This document shows positions 7,324-15,080 of a DNA stretch of 27,754 nt, piece after piece. Position numbers and translations under genes: made by a program. The first letter of the stretch is position 1; each line of letters starts with the position of its first letter. The notes below the pieces were generated by a model. It saw nothing but the letters and a program-made list of their open reading frames with translations. It made no database searches and had not been told where the DNA came from. Source of the stretch: an uncultured Eubacteriales bacterium (GTDB lineage: Bacteria; Bacillota; Clostridia; Oscillospirales; Oscillospiraceae); the NCBI GenBank assembly GCA_900550165.1, contig URQY01000023.1, positions 1-27,754 of the forward strand, given 5' to 3'.

Positions 7324-7345
7324 GTAAACAGAGCGTTAAGTTTAC
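7324..7345. repeat. Inverted repeat upstream of the DUF1538 promoter
   Basis: GTAAAC (7324-7329) and GTTTAC (7340-7345) are exact inverted copies 10 bases apart, ending 11 bases upstream of the weak -35 element. This is a possible activator site, and too short to be sure. Confidence 0.35.
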
Positions 7346-7360
7346 CCGCTGCTCGCGGAC

Positions 7361-7391
7361 AAAAAGGGAGGAGCGCATCTGCGCTCCTCCC
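7361..7391 (-). terminator. Rho-independent terminator after the minus-strand tetR
   Basis: Arms 7366-7376 and 7381-7391 form a perfect 11-bp stem with a 4-base loop; on the minus strand it is followed by TTTTT (7361-7365). It separates the regulator from the DUF1538 operon. Confidence 0.88.
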
Positions 7392-7456
7392 GGAGACTGC
7401 CGAAAAACGGATCGGAATTTCTGTCACGCCTGCGGGCGCGAAACGCTGCGGAGGTT

Positions 7457-8023
7457 TTAGTGGTCGGCTTTGCCACAGCCGCGCTCGAGCGAATGGCGAA
7501 TGTTGCCGTCGAGCATATCGCCGAGATCGGCGAGGAAGGAGTCCGGCGCACCCTTCATGCCGCTGTCGAGCCACTCGACCGTCAGCCCGGCGAGCGCCGC
7601 CGTGTAAAAGCGCGCCAGCGCCATGATTTTGCGCTCGCTGACATCGAGCCCCTCGGCCTCCTTCTGCACGTAAGAGAGCATACCGGTCAGAATGGTCTTG
7701 TGGAAATAGCGCGCAAGGATATCGCGGTGCGCGGAATTGTGAAGGTGCAGGATCATGCGCTTGTTTTCCGCGGCGAAGGCTGTCGCGGCCAGGAATGCCT
7801 TCTGCCAGGAGTCGTAGCTGTCGATACTTTCCGAGAGCTTTTCGACCTCGGATTCGAACACATCCTCTGTCAGGGCGTAAATGTCGGTGTAATAATAATA
7901 GAAGGTGTTGCGCGTGACCTCGCTCCGCTCGGCGATGTCGCGCACGGAAATTTTATCAAAGGGACGTTCGGCCAGCAGCTCGACAAAGCTGCGGCGGATC
8001 GCGTTCTTGGTGCGAAGCGCCAT
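7457..8023 (-). CDS. TetR/AcrR family transcriptional regulator
   Basis: The 188-residue protein has an N-terminal TetR helix-turn-helix (about 5-55): AIRRSFVELL, then DKISVRDIAERSEV and TRNTFYYYYTDIYAL, the NTFYxYY recognition helix being diagnostic. The C-terminal domain resembles the DhaS-like TetR_C_8 group, which binds ligands or coactivators. GAGGAG lies before ATG 8023. It is transcribed divergently from the LPG-synthase-TM-like gene across a 240-bp region that holds a perfect palindrome on the other gene's promoter, so that gene is its likeliest target. The ligand is unknown. A terminator follows directly. Confidence 0.9.
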   Translation of the reverse strand: MALRTKNAIRRSFVELLAERPFDKISVRDIAERSEVTRNTFYYYYTDIYALTEDVFESEVEKLSESIDSYDSWQKAFLAATAFAAENKRMILHLHNSAHRDILARYFHKTILTGMLSYVQKEAEGLDVSERKIMALARFYTAALAGLTVEWLDSGMKGAPDSFLADLGDMLDGNIRHSLERGCGKADH

Positions 8024-8067
8024 GTGGGGTCTCCTCTCAATTTCAACTTTTTCCTCGAATTTATCAT

Positions 8068-8096
8068 ATTATACCTGATGAGAACGCAACTTGCAA
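8068..8096 (-). promoter_or_regulatory. Promoter of the divergent tetR gene
   Basis: On the minus strand TTGCAA (8091-8096) and a perfect TATAAT (8068-8073) are 17 bases apart, giving a start near 8061 and a leader of about 40 bases. Confidence 0.72.
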
Positions 8097-8182
8097 GAAA
8101 AGAAACGATGATTTCTTAACGCATTCTTTATAAACTGTGCGCAAAGGCAAGCCGTTTTTGTGCGGAAAGAGAAAATTGCCAC

Positions 8183-8211
8183 TGTTCACCGCGCGCCCGC
8201 GGCACTATAAT
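8183..8211 (+). promoter_or_regulatory. Promoter of the LPG-synthase-TM-like gene
   Basis: TATAAT at 8206-8211 lies 17 bases after TGTTCA (8183-8188), a weak -35. A second TATAAT at 8214-8219 is inside the palindrome. The weak -35 would fit a regulated promoter. Confidence 0.5.
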
Positions 8212-8228
8212 CTTATAATTATAAGATT
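8209..8228. promoter_or_regulatory. Perfect 20-bp palindrome, candidate operator
   Basis: AATCTTATAA (8209-8218) is followed without a spacer by its exact reverse complement TTATAAGATT (8219-8228). It overlaps the end of the -10 element and the expected transcription start, the classic position for a repressor. The divergent TetR protein is the obvious candidate. No second copy was found at the tetR promoter. Confidence 0.7.
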
Positions 8229-8263
8229 GATCGGAAACCGCGCGGGACAGGAGGGGAGCACGC

Positions 8264-9286
8264 ATGAACAGGGGCCGGAAAAAATCCTATCTCATCAGCG
8301 CGGTCACGCTTGCGCTGCTTTTTGCCGCGTTTCTGCTCGTCTTCCGGGACGCGCTGCCGGAGATCTTGACCAACCTGCGCACCGTGCCGTTCCGGGGCGT
8401 TTTGCTGCTGCTCGTGCTCGGCTTTGCCTACGAGGGTATGGAAGCGGCGGTCGGCTTTGTCCTGCTGCGGCGCAAAAAGAAGGACGTGCGCTTTGCCGAC
8501 GCGCTGAATACGACCTTCCTCGGCGTGTTCGGCAACATTGCGACCATGGGCGCGGGCACGCTGCCCATGCAAAGCTTTTACCTTTACAGGCGAGGCCTGG
8601 ACGCGGGCGGCGCGCTTGGCATTATGGCGAGCGAGTACGTTCTGCACAAGATATCCGTCCTGCTTTACGCAACGGCCGCGCTGCTGCTGGGCGGCGGCTG
8701 GCTGCGTGAAAGCGCGAGCGGCCTTTCCCGCTATATTCTCATCGGCTACGGCATCGGCGCGCTCATTGTGCTGGTGCTCACGCTGCTCTACACCTGGGAC
8801 AGGGTGCTGGATCTCGTGCTGCTGCTTTTCAAAAAGCTGCCGGACACGCCAAAGTGGAACGAGCGGCGCGAAAAGTGGGGGAGCAGCCTTGCCCAGCTCA
8901 ACACCGAGGCGCGCAAGGTCCTGCTCGTGCCGTCGGTGCGCGTGCGCGGCATCGCCGTGAGCCTGCTGAAGCTCTTCGTGCTTTATTCCATCCCCTATCT
9001 TGCGCTGCGTCTTGCGGGCTGCACGGCGCTTTCGTTTGCCGAGGTGCAGCTGCTCTCTTCGCTGATGCTGCTCATCACGAGCGCGCTGCCGAACGTCGCG
9101 GGCGTGGGGCCGATGGAATTCGCCTTTTTGCTCCTGTTTTCTCCATGGGCGGGCACGGCGGCAGCTTCGTCGGCACTGGTCCTGTACCGCGTCGCCACGT
9201 ACTTCTTCCCGTTCCTGCTGAGCGTGATCACCTTCCTGCGCGAGGAAAAGCGGTCGCTCAAGGGCTTTGACGCGCAGGGAGCCTGA
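8264..9286 (+). CDS. Flippase-like / LPG-synthase-TM (UPF0104) membrane protein
   Basis: The 340-residue protein has about eight membrane helices, beginning at residue 8 (SYLISAVTLALLFAAFLLVF). The C-terminal region ALPNVAGVGPMEFAFLLLF followed by ALVLYRVATYFFPFLL is the signature of the membrane domain of lysylphosphatidylglycerol synthases and related flippase-like proteins (PF03706). The cytoplasmic aminoacyl-transferase domain of MprF is absent, as in the many stand-alone members whose substrates are probably isoprenoid- or lipid-linked. GGAGGGGAG precedes ATG 8264. It is monocistronic and under a palindrome-bearing promoter facing a TetR gene. Confidence 0.85.
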   Translation: MNRGRKKSYLISAVTLALLFAAFLLVFRDALPEILTNLRTVPFRGVLLLLVLGFAYEGMEAAVGFVLLRRKKKDVRFADALNTTFLGVFGNIATMGAGTLPMQSFYLYRRGLDAGGALGIMASEYVLHKISVLLYATAALLLGGGWLRESASGLSRYILIGYGIGALIVLVLTLLYTWDRVLDLVLLLFKKLPDTPKWNERREKWGSSLAQLNTEARKVLLVPSVRVRGIAVSLLKLFVLYSIPYLALRLAGCTALSFAEVQLLSSLMLLITSALPNVAGVGPMEFAFLLLFSPWAGTAAASSALVLYRVATYFFPFLLSVITFLREEKRSLKGFDAQGA

Positions 9287-9316
9287 GAGGAAAGCACCGG
9301 CACGGAGACGAAACGA

Positions 9317-9356
9317 AAAAGAGGGCATCTCTTTTGAAAAAGAGATGCCCTCTTTT
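9317..9356. terminator. Bidirectional terminator between convergent genes
   Basis: Arms 9317-9335 and 9338-9356 are perfect 19-base inverted copies. A-runs on one side and T-runs on the other make it work on both strands, for the plus gene ending at 9286 and the minus gene ending at 9375. Confidence 0.92.
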
Positions 9357-9374
9357 ACTGCGCGCCGCACGGCG

Positions 9375-10652
9375 CTATCCAAGCGCCCTGGACGCGCGCT
9401 TCAGCTTGTAAAGTTCCTCGGCCGCGAGGCGCGTTTTGGCAACGATGTCTCCGCCTTCGAGCGGGAAGCAGTAGTACAGCGTTTTGCGGTCACCGATACA
9501 GAGCATATCACCGATCTCGTACCAGAAATAATCGGCATACAGACTGTAGGAGGCTGTGGGCTTTTGGAAATAGTCCAATTTCCCGCCGCAGCCAGTCAGG
9601 TGAAAGCCGTCTGCGTCATGGTGCAGCCGCCCCTCACCCACGCGGCAGATCTGCCGCGTGTTGACCATCATGCAGATGCGCACGGGAATATCGAGCACGT
9701 AGCTGCCGTTTTGCAGCTCCTCACGCACGCACTGCCGTTCCCAGGCGTACCAGTCCGGCACGTGCGTGAACGCGGCTTCGCCATCCAAGGCCTCCAGTGC
9801 GCCAAACTCTGTCAAGTGATATTCCTTGCGGCAATGACGGCACACAAGCGTCGTGCCCTTGCCCTCCATTTCCCCCTCGGTGAGGCAGTGAGGACACTTG
9901 TAGAGCACGCGGTTGAGCCCGTCGGCGCGGAAGGACTCGCTGACAGAGACGCGATTTTCCTGCTGCCAGCGGAAGCTGTCGAACGTGAACTCCGCGGAAA
10001 TGCGCGCGTTGATCGCGTCGACCGTTTCCCGCGCGATCTCCGTCGGGGAGAGCAGGTATTTGAGCTCGGCAGAGACGTCGACCCGACGCTTTTGCAGCCC
10101 GTTGTAGAGCGGGTCGCGCGCGAACGCACCGTAGGTGCGCAGCATCACAACCGGTACGCCCAGGGTCTTGACGCACTTGCCGATGCTTTCGGGCAGGGGC
10201 GTGGCCGTGCCGTCGAAGCTGTAGCTCGCCTCGGGATAGAGCAGGATCGACGTTTTGAGCTTGCGCACGCAGTAGAGCATATCGCGCACAAGGGCTGCGT
10301 CCGAGCAGAACTTGCTCGTGGGGATACAGCCGACGCTGCGCATCAGCGCCCCCTTGCCGACGAAGCCGTCCGACGTGCAGACGATGTTGAACGGACGCGG
10401 ATAGAGCACCGTTTCGGCGATCTCGAGATCGAGAAAGCAGGAGTGATTCATCAGAACGAGGCAGGGCTCGTCATCCGCAAGCCGCTCCATGCCGCGCTTT
10501 TCACAGTGAAAATGTGTGGCATGAAGGTCCGGCGCGGACGCCGCGCGCAGAAGGCTGCGCAGCGCCAATGACGGCCGCTGCGGGGGGCGGTGTTTGGCGG
10601 GCGGCTGGGCAAGCGCCTGCTCGTAGGTCATATCGACAACTTTAATTTTCAT
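9375..10652 (-). CDS. PlsC-like acyltransferase with C-terminal zinc ribbon
   Basis: The 425-residue protein contains a glycerolipid acyltransferase domain (about 50-235): NHSCFLD gives the HX4D catalytic pair His70-Asp75 and YPEASYS (139-145) corresponds to the EGxxS glycerol-phosphate motif. It is followed by a rubredoxin-type zinc ribbon, CPHC (253-256) and CRHC (271-274), and a 150-residue C-terminal region I do not recognise. PlsC enzymes are about 240 residues, so the tail is extra. It probably acylates a lysophospholipid or related acceptor at the membrane. ATG 10652 overlaps the end of the mscS-like gene by 11 bases, so the two are coupled. Confidence 0.82.
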   Translation of the reverse strand: MKIKVVDMTYEQALAQPPAKHRPPQRPSLALRSLLRAASAPDLHATHFHCEKRGMERLADDEPCLVLMNHSCFLDLEIAETVLYPRPFNIVCTSDGFVGKGALMRSVGCIPTSKFCSDAALVRDMLYCVRKLKTSILLYPEASYSFDGTATPLPESIGKCVKTLGVPVVMLRTYGAFARDPLYNGLQKRRVDVSAELKYLLSPTEIARETVDAINARISAEFTFDSFRWQQENRVSVSESFRADGLNRVLYKCPHCLTEGEMEGKGTTLVCRHCRKEYHLTEFGALEALDGEAAFTHVPDWYAWERQCVREELQNGSYVLDIPVRICMMVNTRQICRVGEGRLHHDADGFHLTGCGGKLDYFQKPTASYSLYADYFWYEIGDMLCIGDRKTLYYCFPLEGGDIVAKTRLAAEELYKLKRASRALG

Positions 10653-11469
10653 TGGGCTTCTCCGGCACCACGTGCACGTTCAGGTGATCATAGGTCATCT
10701 CCACGCCGTGCTTGGCAAAGGTGCCGCGCAGCACCTCGTACATCTTGAAGTAGGTGTCCCAGTAGTTGCCGGGCGTCGTCCAGCAGCGGATGGTGTATTC
10801 AATGGCGCTCGCGCCGTAATTGGAGAGATACACCGTCGGCGCGGGCTCCTTCAGCACGGCGGGGAAGGCGAGCACCGCCTCCATGCACGCGCTTTTTACC
10901 GCCTCTGTCGGCGCGTCGTAGGACGCGGTGACCTTGTAGACGATGCGGCGGCGGCCCAGAAGCGTGAAGTTGATGATCTTCGAGCTGGACATCTCGCGGT
11001 TGGGCTGGAGCACGATCTGGCCGTCCGCCGTCTCGAGCTTTGTGTGCGTCAGCGAAATTTCGCGCACCGTGCCGGTCGTACCGCTGACCTCGATCTCATC
11101 GCCAAGCGAGAACGGATGAGAGAAGAGAATGACGAGCCCACCGGCGACGTTGCCGAGGATATCCTCCGCCGCGAGTGTGATGCCCAATGTCAGCACCGAC
11201 ATGATCGCCGTCAGCGACGAGGTGTTGATGCCGAGCGCCTCGGCCGTGATGATGATGCTCAGCAGGTAAAGAAGCGTTTTCAAGCTCGTGAGGATGACCT
11301 TCTGCAGCCGTTCGTTCAGGCGGCTCGCGCGCGAGAGCAGCCGCGCGCAGAGCTTCATCACGAGCCGCACGACGATCAGGCAGATGAGAAACGTCAGCAG
11401 CGCCGAGAGGATGCTGCCGATGCTGTAGCCGCCGATCGAGCGGGAGATGATCTGGGAAATATTGTCCAT
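10642..11469 (-). CDS. Small-conductance mechanosensitive channel (MscS family)
   Basis: The 275-residue length is close to E. coli MscS (286). Three membrane helices lie at about 17-40, 60-80 and 85-117; the third is Gly/Ala-rich (LAAEDILGNVAGGLVILF) as in the pore helix. The beta domain follows directly, with FSLGDEIEVSGTTGTVREI and VLQPNREMSSSKIINFT, both diagnostic. It opens in response to membrane tension on hypo-osmotic shock. AAAGGGG precedes ATG 11469. Its stop overlaps the acyltransferase start, pairing a membrane-tension valve with a lipid-modifying enzyme. Confidence 0.93.
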   Translation of the reverse strand: MDNISQIISRSIGGYSIGSILSALLTFLICLIVVRLVMKLCARLLSRASRLNERLQKVILTSLKTLLYLLSIIITAEALGINTSSLTAIMSVLTLGITLAAEDILGNVAGGLVILFSHPFSLGDEIEVSGTTGTVREISLTHTKLETADGQIVLQPNREMSSSKIINFTLLGRRRIVYKVTASYDAPTEAVKSACMEAVLAFPAVLKEPAPTVYLSNYGASAIEYTIRCWTTPGNYWDTYFKMYEVLRGTFAKHGVEMTYDHLNVHVVPEKPNEN

Positions 11470-11494
11470 GGCATTCAGCCCCTTTCTGCTCCTT

Positions 11495-11524
11495 AGTATA
11501 TCAGTATTTGCCGCGGCTTGTAAA
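11495..11524 (-). promoter_or_regulatory. Promoter of the mscS-acyltransferase operon
   Basis: On the minus strand TTTACA (11519-11524) and TATACT (11495-11500) are 18 bases apart, just upstream of the ribosome binding site for ATG 11469. Confidence 0.7.
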
Positions 11525-11565
11525 GAGGACGTTAAGGGATATGCCGCCGCACGGCTTTTTCAGGG

Positions 11566-11594
11566 TTGAGAAACGGGCGCGCAAAGCGTATAAT
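11566..11594 (+). promoter_or_regulatory. Promoter of the M19 dipeptidase-tetR operon
   Basis: TTGAGA (11566-11571) and a perfect TATAAT (11589-11594) are 17 bases apart. A start near 11601 excludes the upstream in-frame start at 11566 and leaves a leader of about 31 bases. Confidence 0.82.
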
Positions 11595-11631
11595 GCAGCA
11601 AGAAACAAAACCGGAAAGGAAGGCAAGCACT

Positions 11632-12582
11632 ATGCGCCCCTATGCCATCATCGACCTTCACTGCGACACACTGACCGACTGTATGCACGCCGGCTCGCCC
11701 GATTCCAACACACTTGACGACCCGGCCCGCTCGCTCTCGCTCTCAAACCTCCCACAGGATGTGCACTGGGCGCAGTTTTTCGCCGTTTTCCTGCCGGACC
11801 GCCTGCGCGGGGAGGAGGCGGTCCGCTTTTTCGACGCATCGCGTGAAAATTTTGACCGCCAGATGCAGAACTTTTCGGATCGGGTGTCGCCCTGCCGCAC
11901 GGTATCCGACATGGAGCGCACGTGGGCGGCGGGGAAGACGGCGGCCTTTTTGAGCGTGGAGAACGGCAGCGCGTTCGCGGGGGACCTGTCGCGCATCGGA
12001 AAACTGAAGCGTCAGGGCGTCTGCGCCGTGACGCTCACGTGGAACGGGGAAAATGAGCTCGGCTCGGGCAATGTGACTGACCGGGGGCTGACGGCCTTCG
12101 GCCGCGATGCCGTGCGCGAGATGGAGCGCTGCGGGATACTCGTCGACGTTTCGCACCTCAATGATGCGGGGCTTGCGGACGTGTTCGAAACGGCGGAAAG
12201 GCCGTTCGTCGCCACGCACTCCAACGCCCGCGCGGTCTGCGCGCACAAGCGCAACCTGACGGACGCACAGATCAAAGAGATGGTGCGGCGCGGCTGCCTC
12301 ATCGGGCTCAACTATTATGGCGTTTTCCTGCGCGATGACGGCGATGTGCGCAGCCTGGACGATCTCTACCGGCACATCACGCACTTTTTCGACCTCGGCG
12401 CGCAGAAAAGCCTTGCCCTCGGCTCGGACTTTGACGGAGCGGACCTGCCGGACTGCCTTTCGTCGCCGGAAAAGGTCGCGGCGGCCTATGACTATCTGCT
12501 CTCGCGCGGCCTGACGCAGCGGGAGCTTGACGGCATCTTCTACGAAAACGCCCGCGCATTCCTGCGCGCGCATCTGCGCTGA
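11632..12582 (+). CDS. Membrane dipeptidase family M19 (renal dipeptidase-like)
   Basis: The 316-residue enzyme has the binuclear zinc ligands of family M19: DLHCDT supplies His10 and Asp12, SVENGS the bridging Glu110, DVSHLND His175, THSNAR His196, and GSDFDGA the Asp266 near the C-terminus. It hydrolyses dipeptides, including D-amino-acid-containing ones in related proteins. No signal peptide is visible, so it is probably cytoplasmic despite the family name. AAGGAAGG lies about nine bases before ATG 11632, downstream of the promoter. A TetR gene follows after 33 bases in the same operon. Confidence 0.92.
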   Translation: MRPYAIIDLHCDTLTDCMHAGSPDSNTLDDPARSLSLSNLPQDVHWAQFFAVFLPDRLRGEEAVRFFDASRENFDRQMQNFSDRVSPCRTVSDMERTWAAGKTAAFLSVENGSAFAGDLSRIGKLKRQGVCAVTLTWNGENELGSGNVTDRGLTAFGRDAVREMERCGILVDVSHLNDAGLADVFETAERPFVATHSNARAVCAHKRNLTDAQIKEMVRRGCLIGLNYYGVFLRDDGDVRSLDDLYRHITHFFDLGAQKSLALGSDFDGADLPDCLSSPEKVAAAYDYLLSRGLTQRELDGIFYENARAFLRAHLR

Positions 12583-12615
12583 AGCGGGCGAGCAGACACG
12601 AAGGAGGGGAGACCC

Positions 12616-13203
12616 ATGGCGAAAAAATCGAGCCGCAACACGAAGGGCCGCATCGTCGCGGCGGCGTGGAAGCTCTTTTACGAGCAGGGCTATGAGGAAA
12701 CAACGGTGGAGGAGATCATCTTTGAGTCCGAGACCTCAAAGGGCTCGTTCTACCACTATTTCGACGGCAAGGACGCGCTGCTCTCGTCGCTTTCGGTGCT
12801 GTTCGACGAGCGGTATGAAGAATTGATGCAGCAGCCCCACGATGAGATGGACTGCATCGCGCTTTTGTGCTGGCTCAATCAGGAGCTGTTCACAACGATC
12901 GAAAATACGGTCTCCATCGAGCTTCTGGCGCGTCTTTTTTCCTCCCAGCTCGTCACAAAGGGCGAAAAGCACCTGCTCGACCGCAAGCGCACCTATTACC
13001 GGCTGCTGCGGCAGATCGTCTCGCAGGGGCAGGAGCGCGGAGAGCTTTCGGATGCCCACACCGTCGGCGAGATCGTCAAGGCCTACGCCATGTTTGAGCG
13101 CGGGCTGATGTACGACTGGTGTCTCTCCGGCGGGGAATACTCGCTCGTTCAGTATGCGCGCGAGATGATGCCGATGCTTTTAGACGGGTTTCGCAAAAAA
13201 TAG
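12616..13203 (+). CDS. TetR/AcrR family transcriptional regulator
   Basis: The 195-residue protein has an N-terminal TetR DNA-binding domain (about 10-56): TKGRIVAAAWKLFYEQGYEE, then TTVEEIIFESETSKGSFYHYF, where KGSFYHYF is the family signature. The C-terminal ligand-binding domain is helical and not assignable to a ligand. AAGGAGGGG precedes ATG 12616. It is the second gene of the dipeptidase operon, so it may regulate its own operon, though no clear palindrome is visible at 11566-11631. It may instead act on the symporter gene downstream. Confidence 0.9.
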   Translation: MAKKSSRNTKGRIVAAAWKLFYEQGYEETTVEEIIFESETSKGSFYHYFDGKDALLSSLSVLFDERYEELMQQPHDEMDCIALLCWLNQELFTTIENTVSIELLARLFSSQLVTKGEKHLLDRKRTYYRLLRQIVSQGQERGELSDAHTVGEIVKAYAMFERGLMYDWCLSGGEYSLVQYAREMMPMLLDGFRKK

Positions 13204-13283
13204 AATTGGTTTGATAAATAGTCTATATTGTCGTTCATCAAAAAAGTGATGAAAAATCAATAAAATTTTAATAATTTTAGAAC

Positions 13284-13309
13284 GCCGTACAGGAATTATT
13301 CTGTACGGC
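13284..13309 (+). terminator. Hairpin ending the dipeptidase-tetR unit
   Basis: GCCGTACAG (13284-13292) and CTGTACGGC (13301-13309) pair perfectly around an 8-base loop. The T-run is interrupted. It lies in AT-rich DNA between the tetR stop and the next promoter. A weaker 7-bp hairpin is at 13234-13253. Confidence 0.55.
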
Positions 13310-13317
13310 ATTCTGTA

Positions 13318-13346
13318 TTTACGTCTGTTTTCTTTTGTGTTATACT
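13318..13346 (+). promoter_or_regulatory. Promoter of the sodium symporter gene
   Basis: TTTACG (13318-13323) and TATACT (13341-13346) are 17 bases apart; TGT directly before the -10 makes it an extended type. Leader length is about 31 bases. Confidence 0.7.
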
Positions 13347-13383
13347 GCGCAAATCTGAATCGTATCTGAAGGAGAAAATTCAC

Positions 13384-14922
13384 ATGACAAGCGCACAGAT
13401 CATCATTACCGTTACCATCGCGCTGTATTTAGGCGCGATGGTGTTTGTCGGCATATACTTCGGCAAGAAGGGCAGCGGCGCGAGCTCCGACGATTTCTAT
13501 CTCGGCGGCCGCAAGATGGGCCCCATCGTCACGGCCATGAGCGCCGAGGCGAGCGACATGAGCAGCTATCTTCTGATGGGTCTGCCGGGCCTTGCCTATC
13601 TCTGCGGCCTGCCGGAGGTCACGTGGACGGCCATCGGTCTGGCGCTCGGCACCTACCTCAACTGGCTGATCGTCGCGCGCCGCCTGCGCCGGTATTCGGC
13701 AAGGCTCGGCGCCATCACGATCCCCGACTTTTTCGCCCGCCGCTACGGTGATAAAAAGCACCTGCTTTCCTGCATCGCGGCGGTCATCATCCTGATTTTC
13801 TTCATTCCCTACACGGCGTCCGGCTTCAAGGCCATCGGCACGCTTTTCAACAGCCTGTTTAACGTGGAGTACCACACGGCGATGATCCTTGGAGCAATCG
13901 TGGTCGTGCTGTACACGGTGATGGGCGGCTTCATGGCCGTTTCGTTCACCGATCTCATCCAGTCGATCTTCATGACCATCGCGCTGCTTGTCATCGTGTG
14001 CTTCGGCATTCAGCAGGCGGGCGGGCTTGACGCGGTCATCGACAATGCCCGTTCTCTTCCGGGCTATCTCAATATGACGCAGGGCTACGACGCCTCGACC
14101 GGCACCGCTTCGACCTACAGCGCGCTGAGCATCGTCTCTACGCTTGCCTGGGGCCTCGGCTACTTCGGTATGCCGCACATTCTGCTGCGCTTTATGGCCA
14201 TCCGCGAGGAGAAGGAGCTCAATCAGTCCCGCCGCATCGCGACGATCTGGGTCGTTATTTCGATGTTCATTGCCGTTTTCATCGGCGTGATCGGCAACAG
14301 TGTGACCGCAGCGGGCAAGGTGCCTGCCCTGGCTACGAGCGCGGAGTCCGAGACCATCATCATCAAGCTCGCGGACCTCATGAGCCGCTACGGTGTGGTG
14401 CTGGCTGTTATGGCGGGCGTCATCCTCTCGGGCATTCTGGCGGCGACGATGTCGACGGCGGACTCGCAGCTCTTAGCGGCGGCGTCCAGTGTGTCGCAGG
14501 ACCTGATGCAGCACTCCTTCGGTGTGAAGATGAGCCAGCGCACGACGATGCTGGCCGCGCGTGCCACGGTCATCTGCATCGCACTGGTCGGCATCGTGCT
14601 GGCGTGGGACCCCAACAGCTCGGTGTTCCGCGTGGTGTCGTTCGCGTGGGCGGGCTTTGGCGCGGCATTTGGCCCTGTGATGCTGTTCTCGCTCTTCTGG
14701 AAGCGCGCGAACAGGCAGGGCGCGCTCGCCGGCATGATCACCGGCGGCGCGGTGGTCTTCATCTGGAAGTACCTCATCGCGCCGATGGGCGGCGCATGGG
14801 CCATCTATGAGCTGCTGCCGGCATTCCTCGCGGCCTGCGCAGCGATCGTTATCGTTTCGCTTGCGACAAAAGCGCCTGAAAAGGCCGTCACCGATCTCTT
14901 TGATGAGGTGCGCGGCAAATAA
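13384..14922 (+). CDS. Sodium:solute symporter, PutP-like (proline type)
   Basis: The 512-residue protein has about 13 membrane helices and strong PutP features: DDFYLGGRKMG, then MSAEASDMSSYLLMGLPG in the sodium-binding region, VMGGFMAVSFTDLIQ, GLGYFGMPHILLRFMAI, and ILAATMSTADSQLLAA, the SSF signature near residue 355. It imports an amino acid, probably proline, with sodium; substrate is inferred from overall resemblance only. AAGGAG lies nine bases before ATG 13384. It has its own promoter and terminator. Having peptidases nearby suggests peptide and amino-acid use, but there is no operon link. Confidence 0.9.
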   Translation: MTSAQIIITVTIALYLGAMVFVGIYFGKKGSGASSDDFYLGGRKMGPIVTAMSAEASDMSSYLLMGLPGLAYLCGLPEVTWTAIGLALGTYLNWLIVARRLRRYSARLGAITIPDFFARRYGDKKHLLSCIAAVIILIFFIPYTASGFKAIGTLFNSLFNVEYHTAMILGAIVVVLYTVMGGFMAVSFTDLIQSIFMTIALLVIVCFGIQQAGGLDAVIDNARSLPGYLNMTQGYDASTGTASTYSALSIVSTLAWGLGYFGMPHILLRFMAIREEKELNQSRRIATIWVVISMFIAVFIGVIGNSVTAAGKVPALATSAESETIIIKLADLMSRYGVVLAVMAGVILSGILAATMSTADSQLLAAASSVSQDLMQHSFGVKMSQRTTMLAARATVICIALVGIVLAWDPNSSVFRVVSFAWAGFGAAFGPVMLFSLFWKRANRQGALAGMITGGAVVFIWKYLIAPMGGAWAIYELLPAFLAACAAIVIVSLATKAPEKAVTDLFDEVRGK

Positions 14923-14937
14923 GAGAAGGATCGTTGT

Positions 14938-14967
14938 GCGCGGAGGCTGCGGCCTCCGCGCGTCTTT
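14938..14967 (+). terminator. Rho-independent terminator after the symporter
   Basis: GCGCGGAGGC (14938-14947) and GCCTCCGCGC (14952-14961) form a perfect 10-bp stem with a 4-base loop, followed by GTCTTTA. Confidence 0.8.
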
Positions 14968-15022
14968 ATACAAGACACAACGATTTGGAATGCAAAATCG
15001 GACAAAAATGACACATTGACTA

Positions 15023-15051
15023 TTGAAAAATAGAAACGTATCACTTATTAT
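15023..15051 (+). promoter_or_regulatory. Promoter of the hydrogenase operon
   Basis: TTGAAA (15023-15028) and TATTAT (15046-15051) are 17 bases apart in AT-rich DNA. A TTGACT at 15016-15021 is a second possible -35 but has no good -10 at the right distance. The start would be near 15058, inside the palindrome that follows. Confidence 0.7.
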
Positions 15052-15052
15052 A

Positions 15053-15080
15053 GATGATATCTATTTATAGATATTTCATC
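15053..15080. promoter_or_regulatory. Palindrome over the hydrogenase operon start, candidate operator
   Basis: ATATCTAT (15057-15064) and ATAGATAT (15067-15074) are perfect inverted copies around TT, and flanking GATG (15053-15056) and CATC (15077-15080) extend the symmetry with a two-base offset. It covers the expected transcription start. It does not look like the usual Rex or FNR sites, so the regulator is unknown. Confidence 0.6.

Noticed and set aside
9267..10571. A 434-residue plus-strand open frame opposite the acyltransferase
   Set aside because: It runs across the 9317-9356 terminator and mirrors a gene with clear HX4D and zinc-ribbon motifs.
11566..12582. A longer M19 dipeptidase starting at 11566
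   Set aside because: The start coincides with the -35 element of its own promoter; ATG 11632 has a good ribosome binding site.
13234..13253. TTCATCA...TGATGAA hairpin as a terminator
   Set aside because: It is followed by A-rich, not T-rich, sequence and has only 7 weak pairs; the hairpin at 13284-13309 is the better candidate.
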